This document shows, piece after piece, positions 39,153 through 53,340 of a stretch of 64,000 nt of DNA; the stretch's first letter is position 1, and each line of letters begins with the position of its first letter. The notes beneath the pieces were generated by a model. It worked only from the letters and a program-made list of their open reading frames with translations. It was not told where the DNA came from and did not search any database. The position numbers and the translations under genes were made by a program. Source of the stretch: Promerops cafer. Its lineage: Eukaryota > Chordata > Aves > Passeriformes > Nectariniidae. Location: NCBI GenBank assembly GCA_013398275.1, contig VZSE01002590.1, positions 510,614-574,613 of the forward strand, in the 5' to 3' direction.

Positions 39153-39288
39153 ACATATGAAGGACCAAAACAAGAAGGTTGCCAATCTGAAGCACAATCA
39201 GCAATTGGAGAAAAAGAAGAATGCACAGTTGTTGGAAGAAGTTCGTAGGCGAGAGGACAATATGACTGACAACTCTCAACATTTACAA
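39153..39288 (+). CDS. ERC2: ERC2 internal exon (136 nt, phase 2 to phase 0)
   Basis: The first base A completes an Arg codon with AG from the upstream exon, then 45 codons follow, opening HMKDQNKKVANLKHNQQ and ending DNMTDNSQHLQ. The segment NQQLEKKKNAQLLEEVRRR is, from memory, diagnostic of ERC2; ERC1 has Lys-Glu-Gln-Val and different residues here. This is the main reason for naming the gene ERC2. Acceptor attcttag before 39153 and donor CAA|gtgagt at 39288/39289. It continues the active-zone coiled coil. The next ERC2 exon (towards the C-terminal rod and the IWA tail that binds the RIM PDZ domain) is not in the window. The longer open frame around it (39106-39450) is intron read-through. 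Confidence 0.96.
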
Positions 39289-41583
39289 GTGAGTTTATTT
39301 TTCAATTTATTTTTAAAGCTGTCTAAGAAAATATACTTCTGTTCCAGTGTGGGTCTTCTAGAATATGTAATGAATCTGTTCCCACAAAGAGCTGATGCTT
39401 CCTTCCTTTTCTACCAGGGGATGCACTGCTCACCTCAGTTGTATCCATGAAATAGTTACTATTTAGGGCAAGGGTAAAAACCAATAGCATTTGAAGACCT
39501 CTGCACAGTTCCTACATCAGCAACTGTTGGAAAGAGAAGGTTCAAGTATATCTCTTCCATATTTCAGATAGACTTTGAGCCTTATTCCAGGAGAATTTCT
39601 ACAGTTTGTAAGTTACAGCATTTGGTGGTTGAGAAACGAATGTTCTTAAAGTGATCTAAGTGATACATTACATACCAGGGAGCTTGTATTCAAGGCCACG
39701 AATATGATGCTTGACTTAAAAAGTATTGTCTGAGATCTGACTGTGAAAAACCACGAAGAGAAGTGCTGATTTCTGTTGACAATATCAATGTCTCTATGCC
39801 CAGTGTTTATAGGCAATTTACAGTGCAAAATATCAATTTTGCCTTCATCTGGTTAATATAATGTGTTTCTGGAAAATTTCCAATGGATGGAATTTGACCC
39901 TCTCATGCTTCATATGGTTGTATTTCTCATGTGTTCCTCTATGCAAAATGGAAAAATTAACACCACATCTCTCTTTAGGCTTGTGTTGGTGAAGCTTTAT
40001 GTCAGACTCAAGTTCAGGAAATGATACATTATTTATGCATCTGTGCAGTGTTATGTTTACTTTACAGCCTTGGTCATTACATACTGATTGCATCACCATG
40101 AATTCCAGTGCACAGGATAGGGCTATAAAAGCTTGTGAAGGATTTGGTCTGCCAATATGGTACATCAAAATTAAATTTCAGTGTTGAGCAGCTACTTGTA
40201 ATTATACTGGTTCAGTAAAGAGAATAAATTAAGCTTATTTTTCAGTATTATTTTGGGAATCTATTACAGTGGGGTGATGACTAGAGAATAGAAGCCATTC
40301 TCAGAATCCTTGATGTAACTGCTATACTTGGAGGTTTCTACTTGTGAGATGAGATTTGGTGTAGAAAATGGAGGTAGTGTGGCTGAATGGCTTGAATTTA
40401 GAAAGAAAATACTTGTCTGGTGTATATTTCTTCTGTTCCATTCACTTCCTGTAAAGCATCTATACGCTAAGAACAGTTTATGAAAACCAGTTAACCAAGA
40501 ACAGTTATTTCTTGTTACTATGCATTAAAATGTCAATATTTTAAATTATGTCCTTCAACATATTACTTTCAGTAATATATATATATTAGGTAATATATTA
40601 CATTCCCAGTAGCTGCAAGAACAACAGGAGAGAGGAGGGCCTTGGTTTTCTGTGCTGCTGGATTGCTGGCAGGAGTAATCCTGCCTTCTCTGCCATGCAG
40701 GCAATCAGCTGCCATTGTCAGTTTGCTGCTACAAATGGTTGTTGTATTTCCCCTGTCAAAGATTTCCACACTTCCTTGGCTTATTTCTTCTCAAGCATTT
40801 CTTAATGCTGAAGAGTGCATGGAAGCTTGAGGTTTTCCTGGGATTGCAAGATTTTGCAAGGTTTTGTTGCTCTACAAAAGCACTGCAGTGAATCTTACAA
40901 ATAAGTAAATGCTCTGACATTGAATAGTCATGTCACAGCGCAGGTGTACTCTTATGTACATTTATTCTGCTGATAGGAAAGTATTTTTATTTAAAGTTTT
41001 TCACTGGTACAATTTATTTATTTTATATGTGTAAGGTAATTACAAATGCTAGGTGAGAGCATCAAGTCTTGTTATATGAATCTGATAAATAGGTGATTGA
41101 GTTCTGGAAAAGCCAAACAAACTCTAAAGCTCCGGTCAATTAGCCTTGGTATAGAAAGGAAATTTTTTTCATAATTTTTTTAAGAAAACCTTTCCTCCTT
41201 CATGGACCTGTGTACAAAGTAACAGCAGGGATCTAAGCATTTAAATGAGGCAGCATTTTTGGGGAGACAAATGATGTGACATACATGATATACTTTGAAA
41301 AAAATTCTAGGAGTGCTATGCATCTGCTAATTAAAAACAATATTAGCTGGTGTTTCAATAAATGTTTAATTAACATGTTAGTAAACCATAGGGACCTGAG
41401 CACCTTTACTTACTGTTCATAATAACTTCTACTGCCTTTAGTGGAAACACCCTGCATTTACATGCATTTATAACACACAGTGCTTGTGTCTACAGTGTAC
41501 TTGTTACATTTGTGAATGATGTATTGAGCTGTTAGGGGAAAAGTGTATCCTAAAATTCTCTGGTCTGATGTAATGACTGTATT

Positions 41584-41633
41584 TGTTGGCTAGCTGTGAT
41601 AAGCTGGCTGTTGGCTGGCTGTGATAAGCTCAG
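41584..41633. repeat. Tandem duplication, two 25-nt copies
   Basis: Two adjacent 25-nt units, each containing TGTTGGCT and CTGTGATAAGCT, at 41584-41608 and 41609-41633. They differ at three positions. It looks like a small local duplication. The following 600 bases (to about 42190) are richer in G+C than the surroundings and open on the minus strand, but I do not recognise them. Confidence 0.85.
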
Positions 41634-44600
41634 CTGAGAATTGAAGAGCAGTCAGACTGGTCAAATTACACTTACTCCAGCCAAGTCTCAGTGCCTTTTG
41701 CAGGAGAAGTGGAAAAGATGAAATAAGAAAGTGAGTACAGTTGTCCATGGACCATTCAGGGGCTGCCCAGGGCAAGCTGAGGCGATCAAGTGCCACCCTT
41801 TCTGCAGAGCTCCCACAGGGGCTGAAGCTATGCCCATTCAGCTGTTCATCTCCACTCTGAGGGCTGTGAAGAGCTTCAGAAGTCTGTAGTTTCTTGGAAG
41901 ATTCAATAGTATGTGGTAGTTCCTGAGGCTTGTAGGACCATGAGTGTATTGGTGACACTTTTCACAATCTTTTCAGGTAAAAGCCTCTCAAAGCTGGTTC
42001 ATGTGCCAGTGTCAGTGCTTGCAGAGCAAGTTTGAGTCTCTGGTGGTCCCATCTCCCAACACTCCAGGGCCACTGCTGTGATGGAGAGTGCTCTGGGATG
42101 CCTGGGGAGAGAATTCACTTTCGTCTCCCTCAGCTATCACCTGTAATTGTGAGTGATGCTTCAGGTGTGGTTTTGGGGGGGTTCTTTGGATCACTGTAAA
42201 ATTGGAAACATCAGGAAGCCAGATTAATTCTTGGGAATGAAGAATAGTTGTGAGGTTTTCAGTTTTTTCCTAGCACAAATCAAGGGCAGACCTGTGCAAA
42301 TCTTGCCAGACATGATGGTCATATATTACACAAAGCATCACAGCAGGAGAGCTGGACCTTGAACACTTTATCATGGATTTTTTTTGAGAATGGTGTATCT
42401 AACATGCCTTCATTTTTCTCCCTTTTTTGGTCTGTCTTAAAAATGATAAGCCTTTTTGAGAAACACTGAGCTAAGAAATATACAGATACCATGTCATGGA
42501 TTTGTGCGTAATTCTTCAAGTCTCTACAGGATCTTGAAACCTTGGAGATGTGAGACTTGTTCATTCCCTGAGATTAATTTTTCTTGATTCTTGTGTGGAA
42601 CATGTTTCTTCCAGTAACACCGGTACCTCAGTAGAATTGGGAAAGGAAACAATGTTATGTTTGCATAACATTGAGAACTTGAATGCATTTGGTTTTGATT
42701 CTGATGTTCAAATCTGCTGTAATAACAACAACAACAAAGTCTTTTTGTTTCTCTAGAGTAAGCAATATGAGGGTGCACTAATAATGTTCCCATGTGTCCC
42801 ATGACAGGGCCTCAAAGGGAACTGAATATACACTTCTGTCTGATTATGCTTTTCCTAGATGTAATGTATCAATAAGTGATCTAAGTCTAGAAACACTTTG
42901 TGGAAATTTTATGCAAATTGTCCAATACATATGTGTCACCAAAAAAAGTGCAGGGATGAACCTGAAAAAAAGTTACTAAGTTTAATACCCTATTCTGCCC
43001 TGATCTGCAGCTTCTGGGCGTTTCCCCCCTCTCTTCCAGTTCATCTGCTGGCAAAGTTCTTGACTCTCCTTATGTTTTAAATGTTTGGGTAATTTGTCAG
43101 AATTCTCTTAGAGGTAGCTTGGGTTTTCTTTGGCTGGAAATCCACATGTGGAAAAGAGATATTTCACTAACAAAATTGTTTTTGAGTGAGACAATGTGTA
43201 GTTCTCATTGATTTCAAATATCATGTACAGGCAGCTTGATCAATGGTTTATGCCTGCAGTACTGTAGAACAGATTGTGTACACATGTACATTTACCAGGT
43301 GTAAATACCTCACTTTTTAAACAGAGTTCAGCTTGTCAGTCATGCTTTTTCGTGGGATGTAGTGAGGCAAGGCAAGAGTTCCAGTTTTCCAATAGCTCTG
43401 TACTGGCTGGAAATTTATTCTTAGGTAATGAATAAAACATGATCAGGAGGAAGTCCTGTCAAAAGAGATAAAAAACCTGGCTAGTTAATATTACTGCTTT
43501 CTGATTCTTGCCACGTGAATATCTGTGATGCCTTAATCACTGAAAATAACTCCCAAGAGGTTTCACAGCTAGTCAGCATGAATTCTTAACCCTGGATTTG
43601 TTTCTTTGTCACTGTGTGCTTTACAATATAATTTTCAATTCCATAATAGCTCTAAAAATACAAAATGTACCCAAGACATTGCACATTGCTGTATATTATT
43701 TCTGTGCCTTATAAAATAGGATGGCCTAAACGAGGGGTATATCTGACATTTCTATGAATTTGCTATGATTCCTCTTAATGCAGTGTATTTCCTACTGCGT
43801 TGTCTCAAAAGCTTTGATACTGTAATATAAATAAAAAGAGGAAGCTAGGGAGTGAGATGAAGTCTTGCAAACAAAAATGAACAGAGCAGTGTAATCAGTT
43901 CAGAGACAGAGGAAGTAGTCCTGACTGCTATGCAGACAGGCATTAGTGTATGGAGCTGACACAAGGCAGGAGAGAATTCATTGCATAAACACGCAGCTTT
44001 GGATTAGTAGTGCTGAAATTCATATGCAGTGACAAAACACAACCTTTTAAGAGGCTAAAATCATGAGCCATTGTATTAAAAGTAAATTCTAATTTAAGCA
44101 TCCATCCTAAGGTGGACCAATACCTTTCTGGACAGCTTTAATAATTCTCAGGGTTCTGTATGTTTCTGTCTTTAAAAGGCTGGTAACTTTTGTAGGAGGC
44201 AGACAGAGGTAAGATAGGGATTTCACCTGTTTACACCACTCCTGTGATTTCCACGATGTGCATGTGTGAATTGTAAGTTGTGGTCTAGCTCTGATGTGTA
44301 GAACTGCAGAATTGCTTTGTACCTCTCATTCTGTTGTGGGCAGAGGATGAGGGGAACGAGGTGACCTCTCTTGATTTTCCTGTCTTAATATGAACAATCA
44401 GAACACACAGATGAGATATATTGTAGATAGGCTCTTGAAATATGTTCAGAGACAAGAGGAAGATGAGATATGGCCTGCAATGCTTGTGAAGGTCTTCCTT
44501 CTCCCTGAGATTTCTGCTATCAGATATGAATATTTTGGAACAAAAGCTGTTGTTTTGTAAGTCTGCATAAGAGTCATCTACACCAAGTCCTTCAGTCCTT

Positions 44601-47600
44601 GTGTAAGATGTTTGTTGGAGCCAGTTCAGTGACAAATTCAGAAGGTGGGGTAAGCAACAGTGAGAATTAGGTTCTCCATTAAAAGTACCCCTGGCCTTGT
44701 TTGGGGAAAATGCAGAATAGAAATTAATTTATATTATGGTTGTAATGAGTTAAAAACTTAATTTTACCAAAGATTTTCTATGATTAAAGCAGAAGTGTAA
44801 TGATGCCTCTGACACTTAAGGTTCAAGACTGTGATTGTCCTGTGTTATAGATGTCCCCTTTACCATTGCAGCCCAAACAGAAATAATTTCAGGAACAATT
44901 TTATTTCCAAAGTTTTGCACTAAATTGTTTGGTTTCTTTTTTTTTTCTAAATGGATATATTTGTTCAAGCTGTTGCAAATACTTTTTAACAAATGAGTTA
45001 ATTTCAAGTGCAAGTGACCAATTTTTGAGATATTTTTGGCTAAGTTCTCTCTATATAGTCTATTAAGTTAATGAATAAACATATGAAGAAATGTGAAGGT
45101 GAATATTTTATGCCAGTTTTCTCTAACATATCTATATAATTCTCTTCATTTTAATGCCTTAAAGCTAGCAGATGGTATTGTATGCTCTTATTGTATGTAT
45201 GTTTCAAACTACAGTTTCTTTGGGGACTTTATCATTTTGTATTTGAGTGGTTAAGCTGAAATTTAGTCAATTTGTAAGAAAATTAGTGTTCATGTATGTA
45301 TCAGTTAGTTTCACCCTTATAAAGCAAGAGCTATTTACTAGAAAATGGAGAGAACTTAGCAAAGTGCACAATTGTGAGCAGCAGTGATGCGTTCATGGGT
45401 ACTCCCTTCGGCGTTTCTCCGCTTCTCTAATTGTAGGTGGATTTTGCCAAGGTACAGTGTAGGAATAACTACAAGCTCAAATATGTCCAGCCTTCAGCAA
45501 AATGTATAGCATATTATAAGCTTCACACAATTCAGGGAACTTTTTTTTCTCTTGTAAATATCTAGGGAAAAGGCAGGAATTGCATTTTCTTGAAGTGGTT
45601 ATTTTCCTGAAGCTGAACATAATTTTTTAATACACATTTAACAAAAGTCTTTTCTGTACTCATTGATAATGAATCTATAAAAACCCCACAACTTTGAGTG
45701 AAGACTAGGCAATAGGAAAAAAATGAGTAAACCTATGATGCTGTAGTGCAATGCATTAAAAAATTATTACCAGATTAGAAATGCACACTTAAAAATCTCA
45801 GGACAATCCACTCAAACACATGTAAGACTATTGAAGACACAGCTAGTGTACTTATCTTGAGATTTCCAAGATAACATAAATATAAATTCCGATTGTAAAC
45901 ATGGATGGACAGTTAGGAATTTTCCTTCCTTGGCTTGTGGAAGTTCCTTATGCCGTGGATAAATTCCATATGTGTTGCTGAAACGTGTGTTGAACTTCAG
46001 CCAGTAGTTTAAGATTATGTTGATGAAAATATTTCTAAAAGGTTTCAGATGAAGAATGGTGTTTGAGAATCTACGGAGGGCAGGAAGGTTGATTGGTAGG
46101 TCTGAGGATCAATAGTGGGTTTTTTGGGGGGATTTACTTTGACATTTGTTTTCATTGTGCAGTGTAATCCCCAGAAGCCAAAACCACTCCTGTTATAAAA
46201 TGTCCCTGTAGACAATATGTGAAAATCTCACTTGCAGATCAATTTCTACTAGAATCAGAGCCTCTTAACTTTTTTTCTTTGTCATAATTGGTGAGTTGTC
46301 AGAAGTGGTGGGTTGACAGAAATCCCACAGTGTTCTGTGCTGTGTTGATTTAACCACATATAGTACGAAAAAAGAATTGTAGTGGGAAAAGCATTATCAG
46401 CAAAACTGTTCTGTGCAGTTGTCATATGCTTTCTTTTGACTAGTGTATTCCATTGTATGAGTAAGTATAAAGTAATAATTTTTTTTTTTTCTTAGAAATA
46501 TCACAATCTATTATTTTGGGGGTTTTATGCAAGCACACGGTATAATAGAATATTATGTATAATTTTTAATACACTTTCTGCATTATTACAAAGATTTGTA
46601 GGGCATCCCATATCAGTCTGAATACTGACTTTCTCATCTTTCTCAGTTTCTACAGTTAAGTCAGATGTTTTTCAGTATTGTCTATGTAATGTTAATTTCC
46701 TGGCTTTAGTTGCCCAAGAATAAAACCTGGACTTTCTGATTTGCAGTTATTTAGAAATATGTGAACTGCAACTATTGACAAGTACTTTGTTTGGATTAAA
46801 TCAGTTATTTCTACTATGTGTTTTAATATGTTTTGTTAATTGAAAAGGGCATATATGGCAAGACACAGGAATGGAATGCTGTTGTTGGGAAAAACAAAAC
46901 TGCAACAATAGGAAACAGAAAAAATTTAATGTCATACAACTTTCTTTTCTCCCCCTCAATATGTAATAACTCACACATGCAGGACTCCTGTAGTCTCCAG
47001 GGGGCAATTGCATTCACATGCATCAAAAGAAATAGTTCAGTTAAACCAACTCTCCCTACCCAGCAATAATTACCACAGTTTACACTGAGATATAGTTGCA
47101 AAAGGTTACTCAGTAGGGCATCTGCAAATCAAGTTATACGTCAACTCTACATCAATAACCTCATTATATTAGATGTTAGTATTTCAGCACATGACTGTCC
47201 AATATAGTATTCCACATATAGCTCATTTTTAGCTTTTACATTGAGTTACAGCTCATCTAATATGTTACTAAATTATGTATTTAAACACTCTATATTACAT
47301 AAATTATAATCAATGACAAAAGCAATGATTTAGGCTGAAATTCTACAAAGTAAAATTGCAATAAAATGACTGACCCTATTTGTGTAGCTGCCTTCAATAT
47401 AAAATGAATATAGGATGTTTAACTCTGTAATATAAAAGAAGTATAATGGCAATTAGTGTTAGCTGAGATTTTCCAATGTAGGCATTGCTTCAAAATGTTA
47501 CCTATAGATTTTTTATTTTCAGTTATTGCAAGTGAAAGCTGTTTTTCTATATATAAAGAAGCTAAAAAAGTAAATATGTTCTAAAAGTACAACCAGTTAC

Positions 47601-50297
47601 CTAAATTCGATGCAAACTCCCTCCATATACTTTCTTATATTTGTAGCTTATCCACAAGCTATAACATTTTTGCTGAAATCTTGATAGGCTGGATGAATAT
47701 ATAAAAAGGTTTCCAGAAACCTTCTTGTGGTCTGCATCAAGCTCAGATTTCCATCTAGTTCCATGATTTGGTTTTGTATTTACCTGGTTAGTAACCCGTG
47801 AGAGCTGCTGCTGCTGTTTGTCACTCTCCATGGATCATTCTGAAGTCTGTTAGTAAGACATCTGGTCAGCAACAAAAGTTCTGCTTGAGTAAGTCTAAGT
47901 AGAACTATTTTGGCTGGTTGTTAATAAGCCAGATTTATACTTATCTCCCATTATGAGTATTCTGTAATAGCCATATACATTATTACTTACAGACTCTCTT
48001 GTGTACAGACTGGAGAGAGACGGAAGACAAAACACCTTCATATATAGTCTTGTCCTACCTTGGAAATTATTATTATTTATTGTAACCCCACCTTTGCTCT
48101 TAGAAGTTTTTGTGTGAAAGACGAAAAGTCTCTTTCAGTAGAAAAATCCTGGCCCAAATTTCATTGTAAGGTAAAAAAAAAGAAAAAAAAAAAGGTGTTA
48201 AATTAAGAACTTCCAAACTTGACAAAGCACGCTTTATTAATAGATATCAGGGTATCTTAAATAATAGACTTGTAAATAATATATTGAAACTGAAGCATAA
48301 GAAATAAAGGTTGTGTGCAAGGTGTCCCAGATGGTTGATGGAACCATTAAGGAGCACAGACCTTGTCCATCCAATATTCCCTTTACTTGTCTGAACTGTT
48401 GACTCAGAATATTTTACTCATGATACTAAAAAAGTTGCTAATGAATTGTTACTGATTGAGGTACTTAGTGCAGGTGAAGCTGGTATAGTTTTTGGTCCAG
48501 TGAGTGATCAAAAGTTTGTGTTTAGGACATGAAAGACAAGGGAAACCACATACCATATTAATTATTTTGCAATTTACTAGTCTCTTGATTCTCAGAGGGT
48601 GGTGAATAATAGCTGAACTTGAAGAAATAGAAGAGTACTGATATTTGCAGTTTAGAGGCAGCTGTCTTTTTAAGCAGAATTGTCAAGATAATCAGATAAT
48701 TCAACAACAAACACTGGAGTGCAGTATATTAAATTTCATAGAAGGCTCTTCTTTCAAGTTACAGCAAGGGTCCTTAACAAGCATTTCTTTGATCCATTAC
48801 TTCTGTTTATATTTTTCCATTTCTCCTTTTCCTTGGGAAAGTCTGTTTAGCTTTCTGCATCTGACAAAGACTCCTCTACAAACACCTTGGAGAAAGCTTG
48901 ACAGATTTGGGGTATTGTTGAGTACCTTTTCACTAAATAAATGTATTAATACAATTAGAGCTTTTTTCTATGACACCTTTAATAACTGTAAATAGGGAAA
49001 AAATAAACTTATTTTAAAATATTAGTCCAATGTAGATGAGCTATAAAAATGTTAACTTTGAATCTGAAAAATCACAACTATGCACAGAATACAGATTTTT
49101 TTCCATATTGCTGTTTAAAAAATACATTTTGAGTTATTCTTTGTATTTCTATGATATTTTAGTGACAGGAATTAGAAATGCTTTTTCAAATGCATTTGTT
49201 CTTTAGCGGAGTAAAGTTTTATTGAGCAATACTATTTGGCATTAGGTAGTTACATTTCTTTTCACAGTTGCATATTGGCATAATGAAAGAAGCATTTTAC
49301 ACCTCCTCTTTAGCTGTCACATACCTTTGTCATATTGAGAACTACCATAATTTAGCCATCTAGAAGTTATTTCAGAGATAAAAGCCAGGTGTTTGGGATC
49401 CCCTCCTCCTCTTTGTTTTTTTAAACTTCAAAGGGACATTATAACAATGTGAACAGTGTGTCACATGAGTGCTACAGTCTCTTCATTTTGAAGAAAGAAT
49501 TTTGTGTGTTCCTGCATATGGGGTGAATTCCTGGCTCTACTGAAGTTAATGCAATTTTAGCCACTGCCTTGTCAGACACAGATTTCTCACATGAAGAAAA
49601 AATAATTAAAAAACCCTGTACAGACAAAAAATAAACTTAAAAGGTCATTAAGAAAGCAGATCTCAAGTAAAAATGGAAACAGTCTATTGTCATTCATCAT
49701 TTACATCTGATCTGTTGATGGGAATAGTAATTTGTGAGAAAGTCCTTCAGCTGTAAGGCTTGTCAAAATTGGCTTTTCTGTCTGGGTGTTCTTTTGTAAG
49801 AACATTTGGCTGCCAAGTCCTAGCAAATATAATTATTTCTCTTAATACAGACATTAGAAAAGATTGCCCAGAGGTTGCTGTCTGGCTCTTGTGCTTTCAA
49901 CATAGGCTTTGATCCTTTAAACATGATGGCTTTGTTAACCTTTTTCTTATGAAACTGATAAACACTAAAATAATTAGTGTTATAAGCAGGATAGCTGGTA
50001 ACTTGAACTCCTCTTTTGTCTCTTTTTTGTCAGTGTGGAATAAGTGCATCACAAGAATACTAGAAAGCTATCATAAAACATTACCTAGATTCCTGCATAG
50101 AAACCTTTACTGTGAACACATTAACTGGATACCTGGATGAAGGTATCCTAAATCCATTCTGGTGGATATGAATTATAAACTATGCTTAGCTGGCTAAAAT
50201 AAGCTAACTTGTGTATTGTTGGTGCTCTAAGATGCTCTATTCCAATTTTCAACTGTGAATTGCATTCTTTTCTTATCTAATTGATCTCTGTCTGGTG

Positions 50298-50572
50298 ACC
50301 AGTAAGTGAAGATGTGAGGGAATGGCCTGAAGTTGTGTCAGGGAAGGTTTAGGTTGTGTATTGGGAAAAGGTTCTTCTTGGCTGGGAACTGAACAGGCTC
50401 CCCAGGGCAGTTTTCACAGCCCCAAGGCTGTCAGAGTTCAAGAAGTGTTTGGACAATGCTCTCAGAAACGTGCTGTGATTCTTGGGGATGGCCCTGTCCA
50501 GGGCCAGGGTTGGACTCAGTGATACTTATGGGTCCCTTCCAATGCAGCATATATGGGATTCTGTGCTTCTGT
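50298..50572 (+). mobile_element. CR1 LINE 3' end
   Basis: A clear 3' end of a CR1 element in the same orientation as ERC2. It contains the typical 'aatggcctgaagttgtgtca' start, 'gaacaggctccccagggcag', 'gagttcaagaagtgtttgga' and 'atgggtcccttccaatgcag' segments. It ends in the degenerate 8-bp CR1 tail repeats (attctgtg, cttctgta) at about 50557-50572. CR1 copies are usually severely 5'-truncated as here, and they end in such octamers instead of poly(A). The coding remnant corresponds to the end of ORF2. The 128-codon minus-strand open frame across it is a shadow. Confidence 0.93.
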
Positions 50573-50803
50573 AATTGAAATGTGTATGAAGTACCTGTTA
50601 AATTAAAACACAAATTATCCAGGGGACAGTCAAGTGAAATAATGTATGTCGCATCCTGGAAATGTTTCTTAAGAGTTAAAAGGGAAAGTTTCGTGTAATT
50701 GTTGTCCTGGATGATTCCACAAATTGTGATTTCCATGTTCTCTGTGCTATGGTACTTTGAAAAGCCGGGACATGATAACAGATGTGAAGATTTTTGAAGA
50801 ACA

Positions 50804-51380
50804 TTTATTTCTGCCACTTGCCAGTGCAGAATTACCCTGCAGTAGCACTGTCCCGGTCATAAGGGGAGCAGCAGGACCATACACGTTCTGGTGCTGATGC
50901 TGGTGGTGGTAGTGAGGAAGCTGCAGCTGGACTTGGGGGGACTCCGGGGACAGCATTCGGGGTGGGAGTGGACAGGGCCTGAGCTGGACAGAGGCCCAGG
51001 GCCCTGGGCAGGGTGCGAGGGCCCCAGGAGGTGCCATCGGGGCCAATGGCACTGACAGCAGCAGGGTCCTTCCTCCTGCCTCTGAGGGGGCTGGCTGTGG
51101 AGTGACCCCTTCGCCATGGGGCCAAGTGAGCTCCTCATGGGCAGTCAGTCCGTGGCTCACGGCCAGGTCACGGGGCAGCTGTCCCTCGGGGACCGAGGCA
51201 CGAGGCCACCCAGGCCCAGGCTGAGCCCTCGCCTCCTGGCAGTCCCACAGGATCTCAGTGTGGCGGGCAGGGCTGCATGCTGACACCAGGCTCTGCCACA
51301 GTGGTGATGGACGGGGCCCAAGGGCCAGCGGGGAACCGGACAGGAGCTCCAGGAGGTGGGACTAGAGGCTGCCATGTATC
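50804..51380 (-). other. GC-rich insert with open frames on the minus strand
   Basis: From about 50830 to 51380 the G+C content jumps to roughly two thirds, with many CpG sites, in an intron that is otherwise AT-rich. On the minus strand all three frames are open for long stretches; the longest is 179 codons (50747-51286). Its translation is rich in Pro, Ala, Leu and Gln with a His/Gln run (about residue 125-135). A possible poly(A) signal AATAAA lies on that strand at 50809-50804. It could be a retrocopied exon or UTR, an antisense lncRNA exon, an unrecognised repeat or a CpG island. I recognise no protein domain. GC richness alone lowers stop frequency, so the open frames are weak evidence of coding. 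Confidence 0.35.
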
Positions 51381-53234
51381 CACAGGTCCATTCAGGAGAT
51401 TAAATTCTGACAACCAAGGGCTGACCTCTGCCCAGGGATGGAGATAGAGGTGGTAAACCTACGCCTATATTATGTACACAGCGTCCTTCACCTTACAGTT
51501 GGTTTGACCTACTTATTTCACACAGAAACCTAAAAAAATCCAAATAAAAATAGGAATAGGAATCCTTCAGTCTGTAAGGGAGAAGTGCTGAAAGGTAAAG
51601 ACTTTCTGGAGCCTCTGTACATCCTTTGCTCTGTCTCCACTCTTAGTATTTTAACCAAACAGAGCCTACCAGAAATATCCTGTACTGTTGAGTTTTATCT
51701 CAGTTGGAAAGATCGCTCAAAGTAAAAACCTCAAGATCAAAAGGAGAACATTCTACATAAAACCAGTGTTTTAGTTTAAAATAGTTGAGTAGTAATCATT
51801 CAGTTAAAACATTTAAACTAATTTCAGTATTACTTTGTAGTATATTTATTTTCCTTATCTGTAACAGTGAAGTGGTATCAGATTAGTATTGCTACATGAA
51901 AGCTCTGAGAAAGGAATAAGAAGTTTTAATGAGTAGTCTAGATATCTCTTTGGTGCACATGTATTAAATTCTGCTCCACAGGTTTTACCACATGTGCAGT
52001 GACCATTTGTTCATTTGTTCTCTAACCCAGATATAGATAAAGCAAGTATAAACCTGTGTTATCTAGCAAGGTTCTGACAGTCCTGGTGTGTCTGTTTTCT
52101 TAATTTTTTTTTCCCCTCAAATTTATTTTTCCCCAAACTAGTTCTCGAGTATAAAGCAGGTGGCCAGATGTTTCAAGTAGTGATTGAAGGCCAGTAAATC
52201 AGGCAGAATGTAACAATAGCATTTGTGCTTTAAAGGAAAGTGTAATCAGTAATAAACTCAGTGAGCTAGTAAATGTTTTTTGGAATGTTAGGATGCTGAA
52301 AAATAGCTCAGTATTTGCGTGAAAATTTGAGATATTTAGCATTGAATATTTGTTCCCAAGGGAAAAAAACTCTTTTCCACTACCTTTTTTAATGTAGTTG
52401 AACAAAATCTAGTCCATAATATGAATATGTCACCTATAGTATGAATCCAGAAGGAATTTTACAAATAATGTAGACTACTGTTAGTGTAGAAGTGAGTGTG
52501 CGTTTCTGGAAAGTATCTCTACTTCACAGGATTAATATTTGAAATATGAACCAATGGAAGTCTGCTTAAGAGAACATGCATTTTCTGAGACTTTCAGTCT
52601 TAGTCACATTCAACATCCATATTGCTGTTACACGTCAAAAGGTGTTTAAAAAAGACAGTCGAAGGAATACAATTTTTACAGGCAACATGAAGGCTATTTA
52701 AAGAAAATTATATTGGCTCAGAGGAAATGGATGCCACCTATCATAAACTGCTTTAATAAGACCAAACGGAAACCAGCACAATTAAACAGCAGGATAAAGG
52801 AAGCTATCAGAAAACAAAAACAAAACCAACTTTCTCAAAACTGATATTTTTCTAGTTGAAAAAAACAGAATCATAAAATCTGGCAAGTAAAAAAAAGCAC
52901 AAGTAGGCAGACCATGAAATGCATGAAGCACAATAAGGAGTAAGTAATGAAATGCACTCAAACTGGTAGTTTTCAATTGTGTCAAAAGGCAGAAGCCAGC
53001 CAGAGAATCTCTAGAGCCAAAGATAATCAAGGCATATAAAGAGTGCTTTAAGAAAATGGGGTGATGACGTCAAAAAAATGAAAGATATTTCTTGTTCTGG
53101 TGTTCACAGAAAAAAAACTTGGGTAGGTTCTGCTTCTAGAACTCCTTTTTGCAGGTGAAGTATTGGAAGATGTGTCTCAGAGTGAAGTGACAGCTGAAGA
53201 CACTGCACAACAGTTACTAAAATTAACAATGCTG

Positions 53235-53340
53235 TAATCATAGGATCGGAGGATAATTCAGGGTGAAAGATACCACCAAGTTCAAAGTCTTGTTAAACGT
53301 AGGGTGAGCTTGTAGTCAAGCCAAGTTCCTTTCAGTACCA
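53235..53340 (-). mobile_element. Degraded CR1 fragment
   Basis: The + strand reads aatcataggatcggaggat followed by aattcagggtgaaagatacc, matching the reverse complement of a CR1 3' terminus (tail octamers followed by the 'ataattcaggttggaaggg' type segment). After about 100 bases the similarity fades. The fragment is old and short; boundaries are approximate. Confidence 0.65.

Noticed and set aside
39106..39450. 114-codon frame starting at an upstream ATG
   Set aside because: Only 39153-39288 is exon. The flanks are intron read-through, as the splice sites and ERC family sequence show.
41590..41958. 122-codon minus-strand open frame in a GC-richer patch
   Set aside because: No recognisable product. 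The higher G+C lowers stop frequency, and the patch starts next to a small tandem duplication. Possibly an old unrecognised repeat.
50431..50817. 128-codon minus-strand open frame
   Set aside because: Mostly the antisense of a CR1 3' end at 50298-50572, so a shadow frame.
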